DNA from: an uncultured Acidimicrobiales bacterium
GTDB lineage: Bacteria; Actinomycetota; Acidimicrobiia; Acidimicrobiales; SZUA-35
Length of the DNA stretch: 49,840 nucleotides
Reading direction: 5' to 3'
Assembly (NCBI GenBank): GCA_937997485.1
Contig: CALKTH010000043.1
Location: 1 to 49,840, forward strand
Below the pieces are notes generated by a model that saw nothing but the letters and a program-made list of their open reading frames with translations, ran no database searches and was not told where the DNA came from. How positions within the stretch are numbered: position 1 is the first letter of the stretch; each line of letters starts with the position of its first letter. The position numbers were made by a program, and so were the translations under genes. Of this stretch, positions 1-8,676 are shown piece after piece.

Positions 1-25
1 CTGATGTACCTCTTAGGTTCATCAG
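1..25. terminator. Possible hairpin terminator at the window edge
   Basis: Arms CTGATGTACCT and AGGTTCATCAG pair in 10 of 11 positions around a CTT loop. It lies 66 bases beyond the stop of the reverse-strand esterase. It could end that transcript or one entering from outside the window. There is no clear T-run, so the terminator role is inferred. Confidence 0.35.
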
Positions 26-91
26 ATCCGCAATTCTGGGGAACAGAAGGAGCGATCACGACCGATCCTGTCGCACGTTCCTGCTGGCCAT

Positions 92-1006
92 TCAGAGATT
101 CGGTTTCACGATTGAGCTGAACTCGTCGTGCGCAGCGAGGGCGCCGGACATCTGCTCCCACCGGGCGATGAAACCGTGCACGGCGCCGTCGAACCGGGTC
201 ACGGTCGCCGGGGTGCCTGCTGCGTTCAGCCGGGATGCCCACTCCTCGCCCTCGTCACGCAGCGGGTCGAACTCGGCAGTCTGGATGTGAGCGGGTGCAA
301 GGCCGGCAAGGTTCGTGGCGCGAGCGGGCACGGCGTAGGGGTTGCCGCTGTGCTCTGCGGGGACGAACTGATCCCAGAACCAGGCCATGTCCTTCGCCGA
401 GAGGAAGTAGCCACTCGCGTTGTCCGTCATGGAGGGCCGGGTCTGACGGTCGTCGATGCAGGGATAGATGAGCAACTGGTAGGTCAGCGGGAGACCCTCG
501 TCGCGTGCCCGCAACGCAACCCCGGCGGCCAGGTTCGCACCCGCGCTGTCGCCGGCAACGGACAGTCGAGACGGGTCGCCGCCGAGCGACGCTGCGTGCC
601 CCGCCAACCAGGTGGTCGCGGCCCAACAGTCGTCGTGCGGCGCGGGAAACGGATGCTCGGGGGCAAGGCGATACTCCACCGAAACCACGAGAGCACCAGT
701 GCGGGCGGCCAACCGTCGCGCAAGCGAATCGTGCCCCTCGATGCTCGAGAGCACCCAGCCTCCGCCATGGAAGAAGGCAATCGTCGGTAGATCGCGCGCT
801 GTTGAGTTCGCGTAGACCCGCACCGCGATGTCACCAGCTGGTCCGGGAATCACTCGGTCTTCGACCCGAACGAGCGCGTCCCCGGCGGGCTTGGGGGCGC
901 GGAGGTAGTTGGCCCGAGCCTGCTCCGGCGTTCCTTCACTCAGGGCCGGGATGTTCGCCGCCTGAGCAGCGGCCAGCATCTCGGCAATGTCAGCATCAAC
1001 GGGCAT
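92..1006 (-). CDS. Alpha/beta hydrolase, hormone-sensitive-lipase type esterase
   Basis: A 304-residue protein of the HSL (family IV) esterase/lipase group. It shows the oxyanion-hole motif HGGGW at residues 80-84, the nucleophile elbow GDSAG with Ser154, the acid in the DPLRDEG segment (Asp247) and the base in VHGF (His277). The family hydrolyses short-chain acyl or aryl esters. There is no signal peptide, so it should act in the cytoplasm. The ATG start is supported by a TAGGAT hexamer ending six bases upstream with no Shine-Dalgarno sequence, which fits a leaderless transcript. The true substrate is unknown, and no neighbour indicates a pathway. Confidence 0.9.
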   Translation of the reverse strand: MPVDADIAEMLAAAQAANIPALSEGTPEQARANYLRAPKPAGDALVRVEDRVIPGPAGDIAVRVYANSTARDLPTIAFFHGGGWVLSSIEGHDSLARRLAARTGALVVSVEYRLAPEHPFPAPHDDCWAATTWLAGHAASLGGDPSRLSVAGDSAGANLAAGVALRARDEGLPLTYQLLIYPCIDDRQTRPSMTDNASGYFLSAKDMAWFWDQFVPAEHSGNPYAVPARATNLAGLAPAHIQTAEFDPLRDEGEEWASRLNAAGTPATVTRFDGAVHGFIARWEQMSGALAAHDEFSSIVKPNL

Positions 1007-1012
1007 AGCGGG

Positions 1013-1018
1013 ATCCTA
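1013..1018 (-). promoter_or_regulatory. -10 hexamer TAGGAT of a leaderless promoter
   Basis: TAGGAT lies six bases before the ATG of the esterase gene and no ribosome binding site is present. The transcript would start at or within a base or two of the start codon. Confidence 0.6.
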
Positions 1019-1071
1019 CGCAAACGGAAGCGTGCGACTGGAAACTGCCTCGAGCCGCCGAGGCCAGATCG

Positions 1072-1968
1072 CTAGCTGATGAGATCGTCCAGCATGTCGT
1101 CGTCGGGAGCCTCGGACGCGTCCAGCGGATCGGTCTCCGCCTTCACCTCGTAGTAATCCGAGACGCCGTCGCCGTCGGTGTCGGCGTTGAGCGGATCCGT
1201 TCCGAGATCGACCTCGTCTCCGTCGTGGAGGCCATCGCCGTCTGAATCGACGGACTTGATGTCCAAGCCGAACTTGTCCTCGTAGTCGTCACTCAAGCCG
1301 TCGCCATCGCTGTCCACCGGCGGCGGGGTGCTTGCTCCGGAGCCAAAACTCCCGTTGCCGGAGACATCGACATCGGAGATGTCCACGTCTGGCGAGTCGA
1401 CTGCGCCATCGCCAAAGTTGGTGTCCGGTGCGTCTCCACGGTCACTTGAGTCGCCACGCTCGTTCGGCGTTTCGTTCGGATCGTCGGGGTCCGTCTTCGA
1501 CGTGATCTCCTCGAGGTCGCTGGCGCCATCGCCGTCGGAGTCAATGTTCAGACGATCCAACTGTTCGCTCGTCGGAGCGTCGGCAGCGGCGGTCTCGGGG
1601 ATGTCGGGTCCGGAAGAACCACCACTTGGAGCCGGAACCACAATAGAGAAATCGTCATCGTCATCGTCCTCCGAGTCGGGACGTTCGTGAAGATCGGGAA
1701 CTCCGTCGCCATCAGCGTCAATGTCCAGCCTCTCGGCCTGAGCATCTGTGGGCTGTGTCGCTACCGGGTTCTCCTCCCCCTTGCCGCCGTCGCCACTCCC
1801 CTTGTCGTCAGAGTCCTTGCCGTCGGGCTCCTTGCTGTCCTCGGCAGTCGGCTTGCCTTCGGCCGGCTTGGCGTCGACAGCTTCCCCTCGAGTCCCATCG
1901 CCCTTGGAATCGCCGGCGGTTTCCTCGACCTTCGGCTCGTCCATGACCTTCTCTCCTTGCTCTGCCAT
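1072..1968 (-). CDS. Acidic protein with thrombospondin type-3-like calcium-binding repeats
   Basis: About 298 residues and very rich in Asp, Glu, Gly and Pro. It carries at least five D-x-D-x-D-G-x-x-D loops of the thrombospondin type 3 kind, for example DSDGDGLSD and DTDGDGVSD, spread from the middle to the C-terminus and joined by linkers containing TDP. Such loops bind Ca2+ in secreted proteins. I see no signal peptide, lipobox or membrane segment after the chosen start, so its location is unclear. The start was chosen at the ATG preceded by GGAGGG at good spacing; a longer reading frame exists upstream but has no ribosome site. The N-terminal third is a disordered-looking Lys/Glu/Asp segment. 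Function is not known. Confidence 0.8.
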   Translation of the reverse strand: MAEQGEKVMDEPKVEETAGDSKGDGTRGEAVDAKPAEGKPTAEDSKEPDGKDSDDKGSGDGGKGEENPVATQPTDAQAERLDIDADGDGVPDLHERPDSEDDDDDDFSIVVPAPSGGSSGPDIPETAAADAPTSEQLDRLNIDSDGDGASDLEEITSKTDPDDPNETPNERGDSSDRGDAPDTNFGDGAVDSPDVDISDVDVSGNGSFGSGASTPPPVDSDGDGLSDDYEDKFGLDIKSVDSDGDGLHDGDEVDLGTDPLNADTDGDGVSDYYEVKAETDPLDASEAPDDDMLDDLIS

Positions 1969-2092
1969 CGTTTCCCTCCGTGCGCAGTGATTGTCGAAGG
2001 ACCGTACTTCTCGCCTTCTGAAGTGTCGACTGATCCTCGACAACCGAACAAGGCACAGCGAGCGATCCGACGAGCTCCCTGGCTGGTTGCCG

Positions 2093-2575
2093 TTAGCGAC
2101 GCTTGAGCCCGCTGCGCCCAGGCAGCACCTCGCTCAGCCGAGTGAATCGGCTCAACCGAATCGGCAGCAGAGGCCGCTCCGCCTCGAGCGCCGCTACGAA
2201 TCCGGCGAAGCCTTTGCTGACGCTGCGTTGATCGCGAAGCTCGATCACTGCTCCGTTCGGCGCCATCCTCGCCGGCCGAAACTCGACGACGTCGGCGAGA
2301 GGCACCGATCGCGTTTGGAAAGCGCTACGGCTCTCGAGATGTGCGTCCAGCAAGTGGAGCTCCACGGCCACCCGAAAGCCCATCCAATAGAAGCTCCAGG
2401 CCAGTCCGGAGAACCAGAAAGCGAAGACCAGCAGTGGCACCTCGAGAGAATCAGCGCCCGAGGCAACCGCAAGCACGAGCAGTGCGACGATCAGAGCGAA
2501 GAAGGCGAACATCGGCCGAACGACGCGACGACCGCCGGGCAGAGCGCGATAGCGAAGATCCGGCGAAGCGCTCAT
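2093..2575 (-). CDS. Small membrane protein with two N-terminal transmembrane helices
   Basis: About 160 residues. Two hydrophobic segments (about residues 22-42 and 47-68) are followed by a soluble domain of alternating strands with VELHLLDAHLE and VIELRDQR. This resembles the bacterial PH-like domains found behind paired helices, but I cannot assign a family firmly. The start was placed at the ATG that has TACGCT exactly six bases upstream; a 17-codon longer frame exists but has no such signal. It lies upstream of, and on the same strand as, the acidic repeat protein, with about 120 bases between them, so the two may be separate transcripts. Confidence 0.65.
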   Translation of the reverse strand: MSASPDLRYRALPGGRRVVRPMFAFFALIVALLVLAVASGADSLEVPLLVFAFWFSGLAWSFYWMGFRVAVELHLLDAHLESRSAFQTRSVPLADVVEFRPARMAPNGAVIELRDQRSVSKGFAGFVAALEAERPLLPIRLSRFTRLSEVLPGRSGLKRR

Positions 2576-2581
2576 GGACGC

Positions 2582-2587
2582 AGCGTA
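2582..2587 (-). promoter_or_regulatory. -10 hexamer TACGCT of a leaderless promoter
   Basis: TACGCT stands six bases before the ATG of the two-helix membrane protein. It is the main reason for preferring this start over the longer frame. Confidence 0.5.
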
Positions 2588-2658
2588 GGTCCGAGGTCCG
2601 CCAGAGTCATGGGCCGCCGAGCCCACAACTGAGGAAGATCGGAACCACGGTGTGCTGG

Positions 2659-3534
2659 TTAGGTCCTCGCCTGATGGCTTGCGGCGAACATGGCGGGCGG
2701 GACTGAGGTGTGACGTTTGAAGTGACGGGCCAGATGCGACTGGTCGTAGAAGCCGACGGTGGACGCAACCTCAGCTGGCCTCATGCCCTGAAGTAGGAGG
2801 TCGCGGGCCGCCTGCACTCGCTTGCCGACGAGATACGCGTGGGGAGAGACGCCGTACGCAGCAGTGAAGCTGCGGATGAGATGGGGCTTCGATCGGTCGA
2901 GTGCAGCCGCTGCGGTTTCGAGAGAAACAGGCGGTCCGCACGGATCGTCAAGCATGAGGCGCAGCTGCTGGGCGACACCCTGCTCTTTTTGACCAACCGC
3001 AGCCGGACGGGCGGTCAGTCGGCGCGTGATGCGCTCGGCGATGAGTGCCACCGCCGACGACGCCATGAACGGGTCAGCGCCCGTTCGAAGTTCGTCGTGA
3101 AGGTTCGACAGACAACGGCGAAGCTCCGGATCCTCGATGTTGGTTCGATCCACGGCTGCGCCGATGAGGTCAATCGGCACGACCGACTGCTCGAGGTAAA
3201 GAACACGCTTCACGAAGCCGTCGGCACGCCTGGCCGGCTTCCCGTTGTGAGTGACGCCCGGGGGGAGAATCGCCACCGTCTCTCCAAGCGCCCCGCACTT
3301 CCGACGGTCGAGGTCGTAGTCGATGGCTCCGGTATCGACGATCAGCACGGTCCAGGTGTCGTGGCTGTGCGTCGGGTATCCGTAGTCGACGATTCGAGCG
3401 TGAAACACCTCGGAGATTTCCGGGATGCCTGGCGGACGCCACGCCTCGATCCGGCATCTGCCAGAAGGGATCTCGTCGGTCACGTCAACAACGTACAAGA
3501 CGAGTCCTGTCTGCTCGTCCAGAATCCATCCCAT
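2659..3534 (-). CDS. AraC-family transcriptional regulator
   Basis: About 291 residues. The N-terminal half is an AraC-type cupin sensing domain with the typical YPTHSHDTW segment and a GETVAILPPGVTHNG loop. The last 100 residues form the double helix-turn-helix: LETAAAALDRSKPHLIRSF, then the signature VGFYDQSHLARHFKRH. It should bind a small ligand and DNA in the cytoplasm. The chosen ATG overlaps the ATG of the divergent cupin gene within the bases CCATGG, so the two genes have no intergenic space. A frame 18 codons longer is open and would overlap the cupin gene; the start is therefore uncertain. The divergent cupin gene is the obvious candidate target. Confidence 0.85.
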   Translation of the reverse strand: MGWILDEQTGLVLYVVDVTDEIPSGRCRIEAWRPPGIPEISEVFHARIVDYGYPTHSHDTWTVLIVDTGAIDYDLDRRKCGALGETVAILPPGVTHNGKPARRADGFVKRVLYLEQSVVPIDLIGAAVDRTNIEDPELRRCLSNLHDELRTGADPFMASSAVALIAERITRRLTARPAAVGQKEQGVAQQLRLMLDDPCGPPVSLETAAAALDRSKPHLIRSFTAAYGVSPHAYLVGKRVQAARDLLLQGMRPAEVASTVGFYDQSHLARHFKRHTSVPPAMFAASHQART

Positions 3535-3928
3535 GGACGCATCGAAACCCGTCAACCTCAAAGAAGCACTCGCCTCCTTCGACGACATCTACAGCCCCCG
3601 CATCGTGGCCACGATGAACGACTACGACGTGCGAATCGCTCACACGCTTGGAGATCACGTGTGGCACAGCCACGACGACACCGACGAGTTCTTCCTCGTG
3701 CTCGACGGTCAATTCGACATTGCGCTTCGGGATGCGAGCGGAGGAGAGACCACCGTGGTTCTCTCCAAGGGTGACACGTTCGTGGTGCCGCGAGGCACTG
3801 AGCATCGGCCTTCCTCACCGGGCGGCTCGATCTTGATGTTCGAGCCCTCCGGCACCTCAACGACCGGCGACCGCCACGAGGGCGCGATCCCTGATCACGT
3901 CGATTCAACGACTGGGCATCAGCTCTGA
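3533..3928 (+). CDS. Single-domain cupin protein
   Basis: A 131-residue cupin_2-type protein. It has the full metal-binding set: His45, His47 and Glu52 in the HSHDDTDE segment and His91 in PRGTEH, with the GDTFVVPRG turn between the strands. Small cupins of this type are metal-binding isomerases, dioxygenases or ligand sensors; the substrate cannot be read from sequence. The start ATG shares bases with the start codon of the divergent AraC gene. No Shine-Dalgarno is visible, but CAGAAT lies seven bases upstream, compatible with leaderless expression. The arrangement suggests it handles the compound sensed by the AraC regulator. Confidence 0.85.
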   Translation: MDASKPVNLKEALASFDDIYSPRIVATMNDYDVRIAHTLGDHVWHSHDDTDEFFLVLDGQFDIALRDASGGETTVVLSKGDTFVVPRGTEHRPSSPGGSILMFEPSGTSTTGDRHEGAIPDHVDSTTGHQL

Positions 3929-3948
3929 GCGGGGAGGCGATAACAAGC

Positions 3949-4416
3949 TTGTGCCCGTCGACGGTCGACTGGAGCGGAACCTCTCGAGACCGGACGGTTG
4001 CTGAAGCCTCGTCCGGCGCCGGCGAACATAGTGTCGGTCAACTCATCGAGTTCTGCAGCCGACACCTGGATGGCGGTGCGCAGCTACTTGGGGCGTACGA
4101 CGAAGATGCGATTGTCGGGATGGCCGTGGTGGAACCGACGCTGCAGCCCGGTCTCGGATGGCTCGTCCTGCTGCACGTCTCGAATGGTCGGCGACGTAGT
4201 GGTGTCGGTCAGGCGCTGTGGAGCGCGGCGATATCCGTCGCTCGGAAGTCAGGCGCCAGCGCGATGTACGTATCGGCAACGCCGACCGGCTCGGCTGTGC
4301 AGTTCTATCTCAAGCAGGGATGCAAGCTCGCCGAGCCGGACGAGATCATCCCAGAACTCTTTGCCTTGGAGCCCGACGACATTCACCTGGTCTGCGATCT
4401 CAAGACCAGCGGCTGA
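3949..4416 (+). CDS. GNAT-family N-acetyltransferase
   Basis: About 155 residues with a GNAT fold. The acetyl-CoA-binding loop motif reads RRRSGVGQAL (the R-x-x-G-x-G/A signature), followed by an alpha helix and the strand ASAMYVSATP, with the typical FYLKQGCKL at the end of the domain. It would transfer an acetyl group from acetyl-CoA to an unknown amine. The gene uses a TTG start with a GGGGAGG ribosome site about 11 bases upstream. It begins 20 bases after the cupin gene on the same strand, so the two are probably co-transcribed. Confidence 0.75.
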   Translation: MCPSTVDWSGTSRDRTVAEASSGAGEHSVGQLIEFCSRHLDGGAQLLGAYDEDAIVGMAVVEPTLQPGLGWLVLLHVSNGRRRSGVGQALWSAAISVARKSGASAMYVSATPTGSAVQFYLKQGCKLAEPDEIIPELFALEPDDIHLVCDLKTSG

Positions 4417-4540
4417 GTTCGCCAACGACGTGGCACCAGGAGTCAGTCGGCTCTCGGTATCGCCACGAATCGGTTGCGTTCAGGTGAGCACGACTGCCAG
4501 CGCTGACCCGACGCCACAACAGGTCTCAAGCGACACAGAC

Positions 4541-4564
4541 GGGGCCGCCTCGAAAGGCGGCCCC
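4541..4564. terminator. Perfect 10-bp hairpin with CGAA loop
   Basis: GGGGCCGCCT and AGGCGGCCCC pair perfectly around a CGAA tetraloop. It lies between the end of the acetyltransferase gene (+) and the 3' end of tRNA-Ser (-), so it can serve both converging transcripts. Confidence 0.7.
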
Positions 4565-4576
4565 GGATCTGTCGAA

Positions 4577-4667
4577 TGGCGGAAGGTATGGGATTCGAAC
4601 CCATGGTGACCCGAAGGGCCACAACGGCTTTCGAGGCCGCCCCATTCGTCCGCTCTGGCAACCTTCC
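4577..4667 (-). tRNA. tRNA-Ser (CGA anticodon)
   Basis: Read on the reverse strand, GGAAGGT at the 5' end pairs with ACCTTCC at the 3' end, followed by discriminator G and an encoded CCA. The anticodon loop CTCGAAA gives anticodon CGA, which reads UCG serine codons. The T loop GGTTCGAATCC is present, and the long variable arm around GGCCCTTCGGGTC is typical of a serine tRNA. Confidence 0.95.
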
Positions 4668-4724
4668 GTAGGCGAGGCTAGCGGAGCGATTCGGCGGTGC
4701 CGACGGCAGTGGCGACCGAGTCGG

Positions 4725-5144
4725 TCAGCAGGCGTAGCGGTGGCGCCGACCGAACACGGCGAACTTCAAGAACAATGCGAACAACACCCAACCGAAGAAG
4801 GAAGAGATTCCTCCGAACACCATCCAGACGACGCCCACCACGATGGCCAGCCTGATGATCGGGAATCCGCCGTACGACTGGCGGACTCTGCGGTCTGAGC
4901 GGACGTCGATGCCCGTCGTCGACGATCGACGAGACGCTCCGGTACTCGCCGATGGGAGCCGAACGGGAGGCAGACCCTCCAGTGCAGCAGCGAGGTCCGC
5001 CTCGAAGCGAGCCGAAGTGACGAGGTCGACTCGATCCTCAAACTCGTTCAGGTCCAGTCGCCCTTCGGTGAAGGCGGCACGAAGCGAGTCGGTGACGATC
5101 TCACGGTCGGCGTCCGAGAGACGAAGGGGCGTCGTCTCGCTCAT
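4725..5144 (-). CDS. DUF1707 SHOCT-like domain membrane protein
   Basis: A 139-residue protein. Residues 5-60 form the actinobacterial DUF1707 domain (RLSDADREIVTDSLRAAF, then GRLDLNEFEDRV). The C-terminal part has a hydrophobic stretch (IIRLAIVVGVVWMVFGG) and a second short one, so it is probably anchored in the membrane with the DUF1707 domain inside. The role of this family is not established. The gene lies just upstream of tRNA-Ser(CGA) on the same strand. A second DUF1707 protein occurs at about 11.3 kb, also next to a serine tRNA gene. Confidence 0.85.
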   Translation of the reverse strand: MSETTPLRLSDADREIVTDSLRAAFTEGRLDLNEFEDRVDLVTSARFEADLAAALEGLPPVRLPSASTGASRRSSTTGIDVRSDRRVRQSYGGFPIIRLAIVVGVVWMVFGGISSFFGWVLFALFLKFAVFGRRHRYAC

Positions 5145-5336
5145 GTCGAACGGTGTGCTGGGGGCTGCACCTCAACGGTGGTGCGGCCAGGGACGGGGTC
5201 AGTGGTCACGATGAGCATGAGCATTCAACGCCGGTCTCGATCGCTGGGTTCCCCAAAACGTGCGAACCTTCGGACCGAGAGGTCGTGGAGCCACCGGCCA
5301 CGGCCCGCCCGAGCCACCCAACGTACGAGGCGTGTC

Positions 5337-6038
5337 ATGTCCGCTCCCCCACCCGACGTCGTCGCTGATGAACTCACCGAACTCGCCGATGCACTCCACG
5401 CCGCGGCCAACCCCGAGCTCGCGGAACCCATGGCCGCGTACATGAAGAACCACTTCGACTTCCTCGGCATCAAGACGCCGGAGCGTCGAGCGATCGCCAA
5501 GCCCTTCATGACCACGGGCGCTCGGTGCGACAGCGACGAGATCATGTCCATCGCCCACTGGCTCTGGGAACAGCCCTACCGCGAGTTTCAGTACGTCGGC
5601 TCGGAGTTCTGCCGGAAGTGGGCCAAACATCTCGAGCCCTCAGCCTTGCCGGATGTCGAGGAACTCATCATCACCAAGTCGTGGTGGGACACCGTCGACG
5701 GGCTCGCACCCCACACGGTCGGACCGTTGGTCACCGCCAATCCGGAGCTCCGGGAAGTGATGGACCAGTGGATCGACGACGAGAACATCTGGCTCGCCCG
5801 CACCGCTCTCATCCACCAGCTCTTCTACCGGAACCAGACCGACGCCGACCGACTCTTCGACTACTGCCGGCGTCGCATGGCAGACAAAGAGTTCTTCATC
5901 CGCAAGGCAATCGGCTGGTCACTGCGCCAGTACGCCCGGACAGACGCCGATGCGGTGCGAGCCTTCGTCCGCCAGCACGAGAGCGAACTGTCCGGCCTTT
6001 CCAAACGAGAGGCGCTCAAGCACATCGGCCAGGAGTGA
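5337..6038 (+). CDS. DNA alkylation repair enzyme, AlkD-like HEAT-repeat glycosylase
   Basis: About 233 residues, the usual length of the family. It shows the ALK-repeat pattern: AAYMKNHFDFLGIKTPERR near the N-terminus, SWWDTVDGLAP with the conserved Asp, and FFIRKAIGWSLRQYA near the C-terminus. AlkD-type proteins excise bulky or positively charged N3/N7-alkylated bases. I chose the ATG after GAGG at about 5335; an open frame continues upstream to about 5178 but its residues do not look like this family. It converges with the GGDEF-EAL gene that follows. Confidence 0.88.
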   Translation: MSAPPPDVVADELTELADALHAAANPELAEPMAAYMKNHFDFLGIKTPERRAIAKPFMTTGARCDSDEIMSIAHWLWEQPYREFQYVGSEFCRKWAKHLEPSALPDVEELIITKSWWDTVDGLAPHTVGPLVTANPELREVMDQWIDDENIWLARTALIHQLFYRNQTDADRLFDYCRRRMADKEFFIRKAIGWSLRQYARTDADAVRAFVRQHESELSGLSKREALKHIGQE

Positions 6039-6058
6039 GCTCGGCCTGAAGCGCCGGA

Positions 6059-8614
6059 TCAGATCCACTTGGCCGGGGGTGTCGGCGCGCCGACCGCTGC
6101 CTTCTTCTGGCTGTCAAGCGCCGCCTTGAAACCATCGAGCGGGAGCGGTCGGGCGAAGTAGTAACCCTGCCCCAGATCCACGCCTAGCTGATCGAGGGAG
6201 TGGAGTGACCCCACCTGTTCGATGCCCTCGGCGAGCACGTCGAGACCGAGCGTGTGGCCGAGATCAGTCATGGCCCGCACGAACGTGGAGTCTCCCTGTT
6301 CGAGATCGTTCACGAACGGTTGGGCGATCTTGAGAATGTCGAGGGGGAAGCGGCGCAGATAGCTGAGCGAGGAATACCCGGTGCCAAAGTCATCCAACGC
6401 CACTCGCACGCCTCCATCTCGCAGCCGATTCAACTGGGAGGTGGCGAAGTCCGGATCATGCATCAGTGCCGTTTCGGTCACCTCGAGGACGATGCGGTTG
6501 CTGTCGGCTCCCGCGTTCGAGATTTGCCGCTGGACCCGGTCCACGAGGTCAGGTTCCTGGAGTGTGCGCATCGAGAGGTTGGAGGCGAGCCAGATGTCGC
6601 TGTGCCCGACGAACGAGAGGGACTCGAGGTCGTCGAGCACGCGAGCGAACACAAACGAATCGATCGGGACAATCAGGCCGGACTGCTCGGCCTCGTCGAT
6701 GAATCCCTGGGGGAGCAACAATCCTTCGGGAGAGACCCAGCGCACCAGCGCCTCCGCAGCCACAACACGGCCCGTTCGAAGGTCGATGATGGGCTGGTAG
6801 AGCACGCTGAACTGCTCGTCGGCCACAGCCGTCCGAAGCTGGCTGCGCAACTGTTGACGAGCTGAGGCCTCGGCATGCATCGCATCTTCGAAGACTTGGA
6901 TGGAGCCCTTGCCGAGCTGCTTCGCCGCATACATCGCCACGTCGGCATGGGCGATGAGATCGGCCGCCGTTTGCCCAGGCGACCACACCGCCCGCCCAAC
7001 GCTGGCGCCGACGTTCACCGTGTTCGAATCATCAACGACGTACGGCCGATTCAACGAATCAAGGGCCCGCTCAGCCACCAGGTCGGGCCGGACGCTATCC
7101 ACGAGCAGTACGGCGAACTCATCGCCGCCGAGCCGAGCCGCCACATCCGTTGGTCGCACACAGGCCGATAGGCGCTTGGCCGCCTCGATGAGCACGGCAT
7201 CGCCGGCGCCATGGCCAAGCGTGTCGTTCACTTCTTTGAAGTCATCGAGATCTAGGTAGAGAAGCGTGAGTGATGGATCATCGGTCTGCAGCAGTTCGTT
7301 CAAACGTCGACCAAGCAACGCCCGATTGGCGAGACCTGTGAGGCCATCGTGGCTGGCTTGGTGGGCGAGCTCTCGTTCAAGAGAACGGAGCTGACCAATG
7401 GCCAATTCGAGTTCGTCATTCTCAAGTGCCAGTGCGGCGTGCTGGACCAGCGTGCTGAAGAGCTGAAGATCGTCCGGCACGAACGTGGAGACGTCGCCCA
7501 GTCGGTCAGCCACGAGGAGCAGGCCGGTGCGTCCCTCGCCCGAGTGCAGCGCACCCAGCATCGCGTCGGCGAAGCCCCGCTCGCTCAGCAACTGGGCGGC
7601 CACGGGATTGATGGGATCACAGATCACCGCGGGAGTAGCGAATTTCGTGAGCTCATCAAGGTGGGCGCGTTCTGCCGCCGTCATGTCACGTTGTTCGACC
7701 GCCCCGTTTCGCCAGGTGAGGATCGTGCCCGCTCCCGGTTGATCCACGGCGCTTCCGGTGGCGGCAGTGTGGAGTTCGACGATGCCGGCCCGGAACATCG
7801 TGGCCGCCTCGGCCAGAAGCGGTCCGGCAGGAGGTCCCTCATCGTCGTTGTCGATGAGCGAACGAGTTGAGCGATAGAGGAACTCCACTCGCTCTCGTTG
7901 ATCTCGCTCGGAGAGGTAGGACCGGTAGGCGAGATAGAGAACGACAGTGGAGGCGATGAGCAGCACGACACTCGCCGGCTCGACGGTGAGGAGCAGCGCC
8001 ATCACCAATGCCTGCACGTAGTTCGCGCCGCTCACAAGCAGCGCAAAGATGATCATCCCGCCGAAGCGATCGAACCGAAGCCCGCCTTCTACGATCGAGA
8101 CGACGAGCCAGATGTTGACGAGCTCCAGCGAACCACTGATCGCCACGGCCAAGAGAATGGCCAGCCAACCCGCAGGCTCGAGTGGATCCGAGCTCCCAAC
8201 CAGGGTGTCCAACACCACCCAGGCCACAACGAAGTGGAGCGTGAAATTGGCCACGTTGAAGGCGACCTTCACAGGCGGCAACTTCTTCACGAAGTGCAAC
8301 GCGAGCGTCGAGCCGGCGACCACGGCAGGCACCGACCATGTTGGGCTGCCAAAGAGCAGGCCAAGGATCAGCGGGATCTCGAAGAACGAGAAACTGCTTG
8401 CCTCGCTGCGGAAGTGCATAAGCACGACCCACGCCTGGACGGCGAAGAAGCCTGCGGCCAAGAAGCCCCAATGCAGATCGAATGCCGGTGAGATCGGCTC
8501 AGCGCCAAACAGCACGAAGAGCCACAACGCAAGAGCGCTGCAGCTGATCGCCGCGATCAAACCCCAGACGAGGTTGGTCGTGGAAGGGCGAGGCATTCGC
8601 CGTCCCTTGTTCAT
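6059..8614 (-). CDS. Membrane-anchored GGDEF-EAL cyclic di-GMP protein with GAF-like region
   Basis: An 851-residue protein. Residues 1-220 hold about six to eight transmembrane helices of MASE type. A GAF-like region follows at about 250-410, then a GGDEF domain with an intact GGDEF motif near residue 497 and an RPTD inhibitory site five residues before the RL that leads into it. The EAL domain runs to the C-terminus with EALVRW, SNLSMRTL, EVTET, DDFGTGYSSL and AEGIEQ, so its metal ligands look complete. Both synthesis and hydrolysis of c-di-GMP are possible, and the membrane part presumably senses a signal. It is the first of three GGDEF-EAL proteins in the window. It stands alone, with no co-directional partner close enough to form an operon. 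Confidence 0.92.
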   Translation of the reverse strand: MNKGRRMPRPSTTNLVWGLIAAISCSALALWLFVLFGAEPISPAFDLHWGFLAAGFFAVQAWVVLMHFRSEASSFSFFEIPLILGLLFGSPTWSVPAVVAGSTLALHFVKKLPPVKVAFNVANFTLHFVVAWVVLDTLVGSSDPLEPAGWLAILLAVAISGSLELVNIWLVVSIVEGGLRFDRFGGMIIFALLVSGANYVQALVMALLLTVEPASVVLLIASTVVLYLAYRSYLSERDQRERVEFLYRSTRSLIDNDDEGPPAGPLLAEAATMFRAGIVELHTAATGSAVDQPGAGTILTWRNGAVEQRDMTAAERAHLDELTKFATPAVICDPINPVAAQLLSERGFADAMLGALHSGEGRTGLLLVADRLGDVSTFVPDDLQLFSTLVQHAALALENDELELAIGQLRSLERELAHQASHDGLTGLANRALLGRRLNELLQTDDPSLTLLYLDLDDFKEVNDTLGHGAGDAVLIEAAKRLSACVRPTDVAARLGGDEFAVLLVDSVRPDLVAERALDSLNRPYVVDDSNTVNVGASVGRAVWSPGQTAADLIAHADVAMYAAKQLGKGSIQVFEDAMHAEASARQQLRSQLRTAVADEQFSVLYQPIIDLRTGRVVAAEALVRWVSPEGLLLPQGFIDEAEQSGLIVPIDSFVFARVLDDLESLSFVGHSDIWLASNLSMRTLQEPDLVDRVQRQISNAGADSNRIVLEVTETALMHDPDFATSQLNRLRDGGVRVALDDFGTGYSSLSYLRRFPLDILKIAQPFVNDLEQGDSTFVRAMTDLGHTLGLDVLAEGIEQVGSLHSLDQLGVDLGQGYYFARPLPLDGFKAALDSQKKAAVGAPTPPAKWI

Positions 8615-8676
8615 GCGGTGCCCATCGGCCTAGAGAGAGTCGAATGGAGGAGTCATGACCCACCCCCTCCGGGCGA

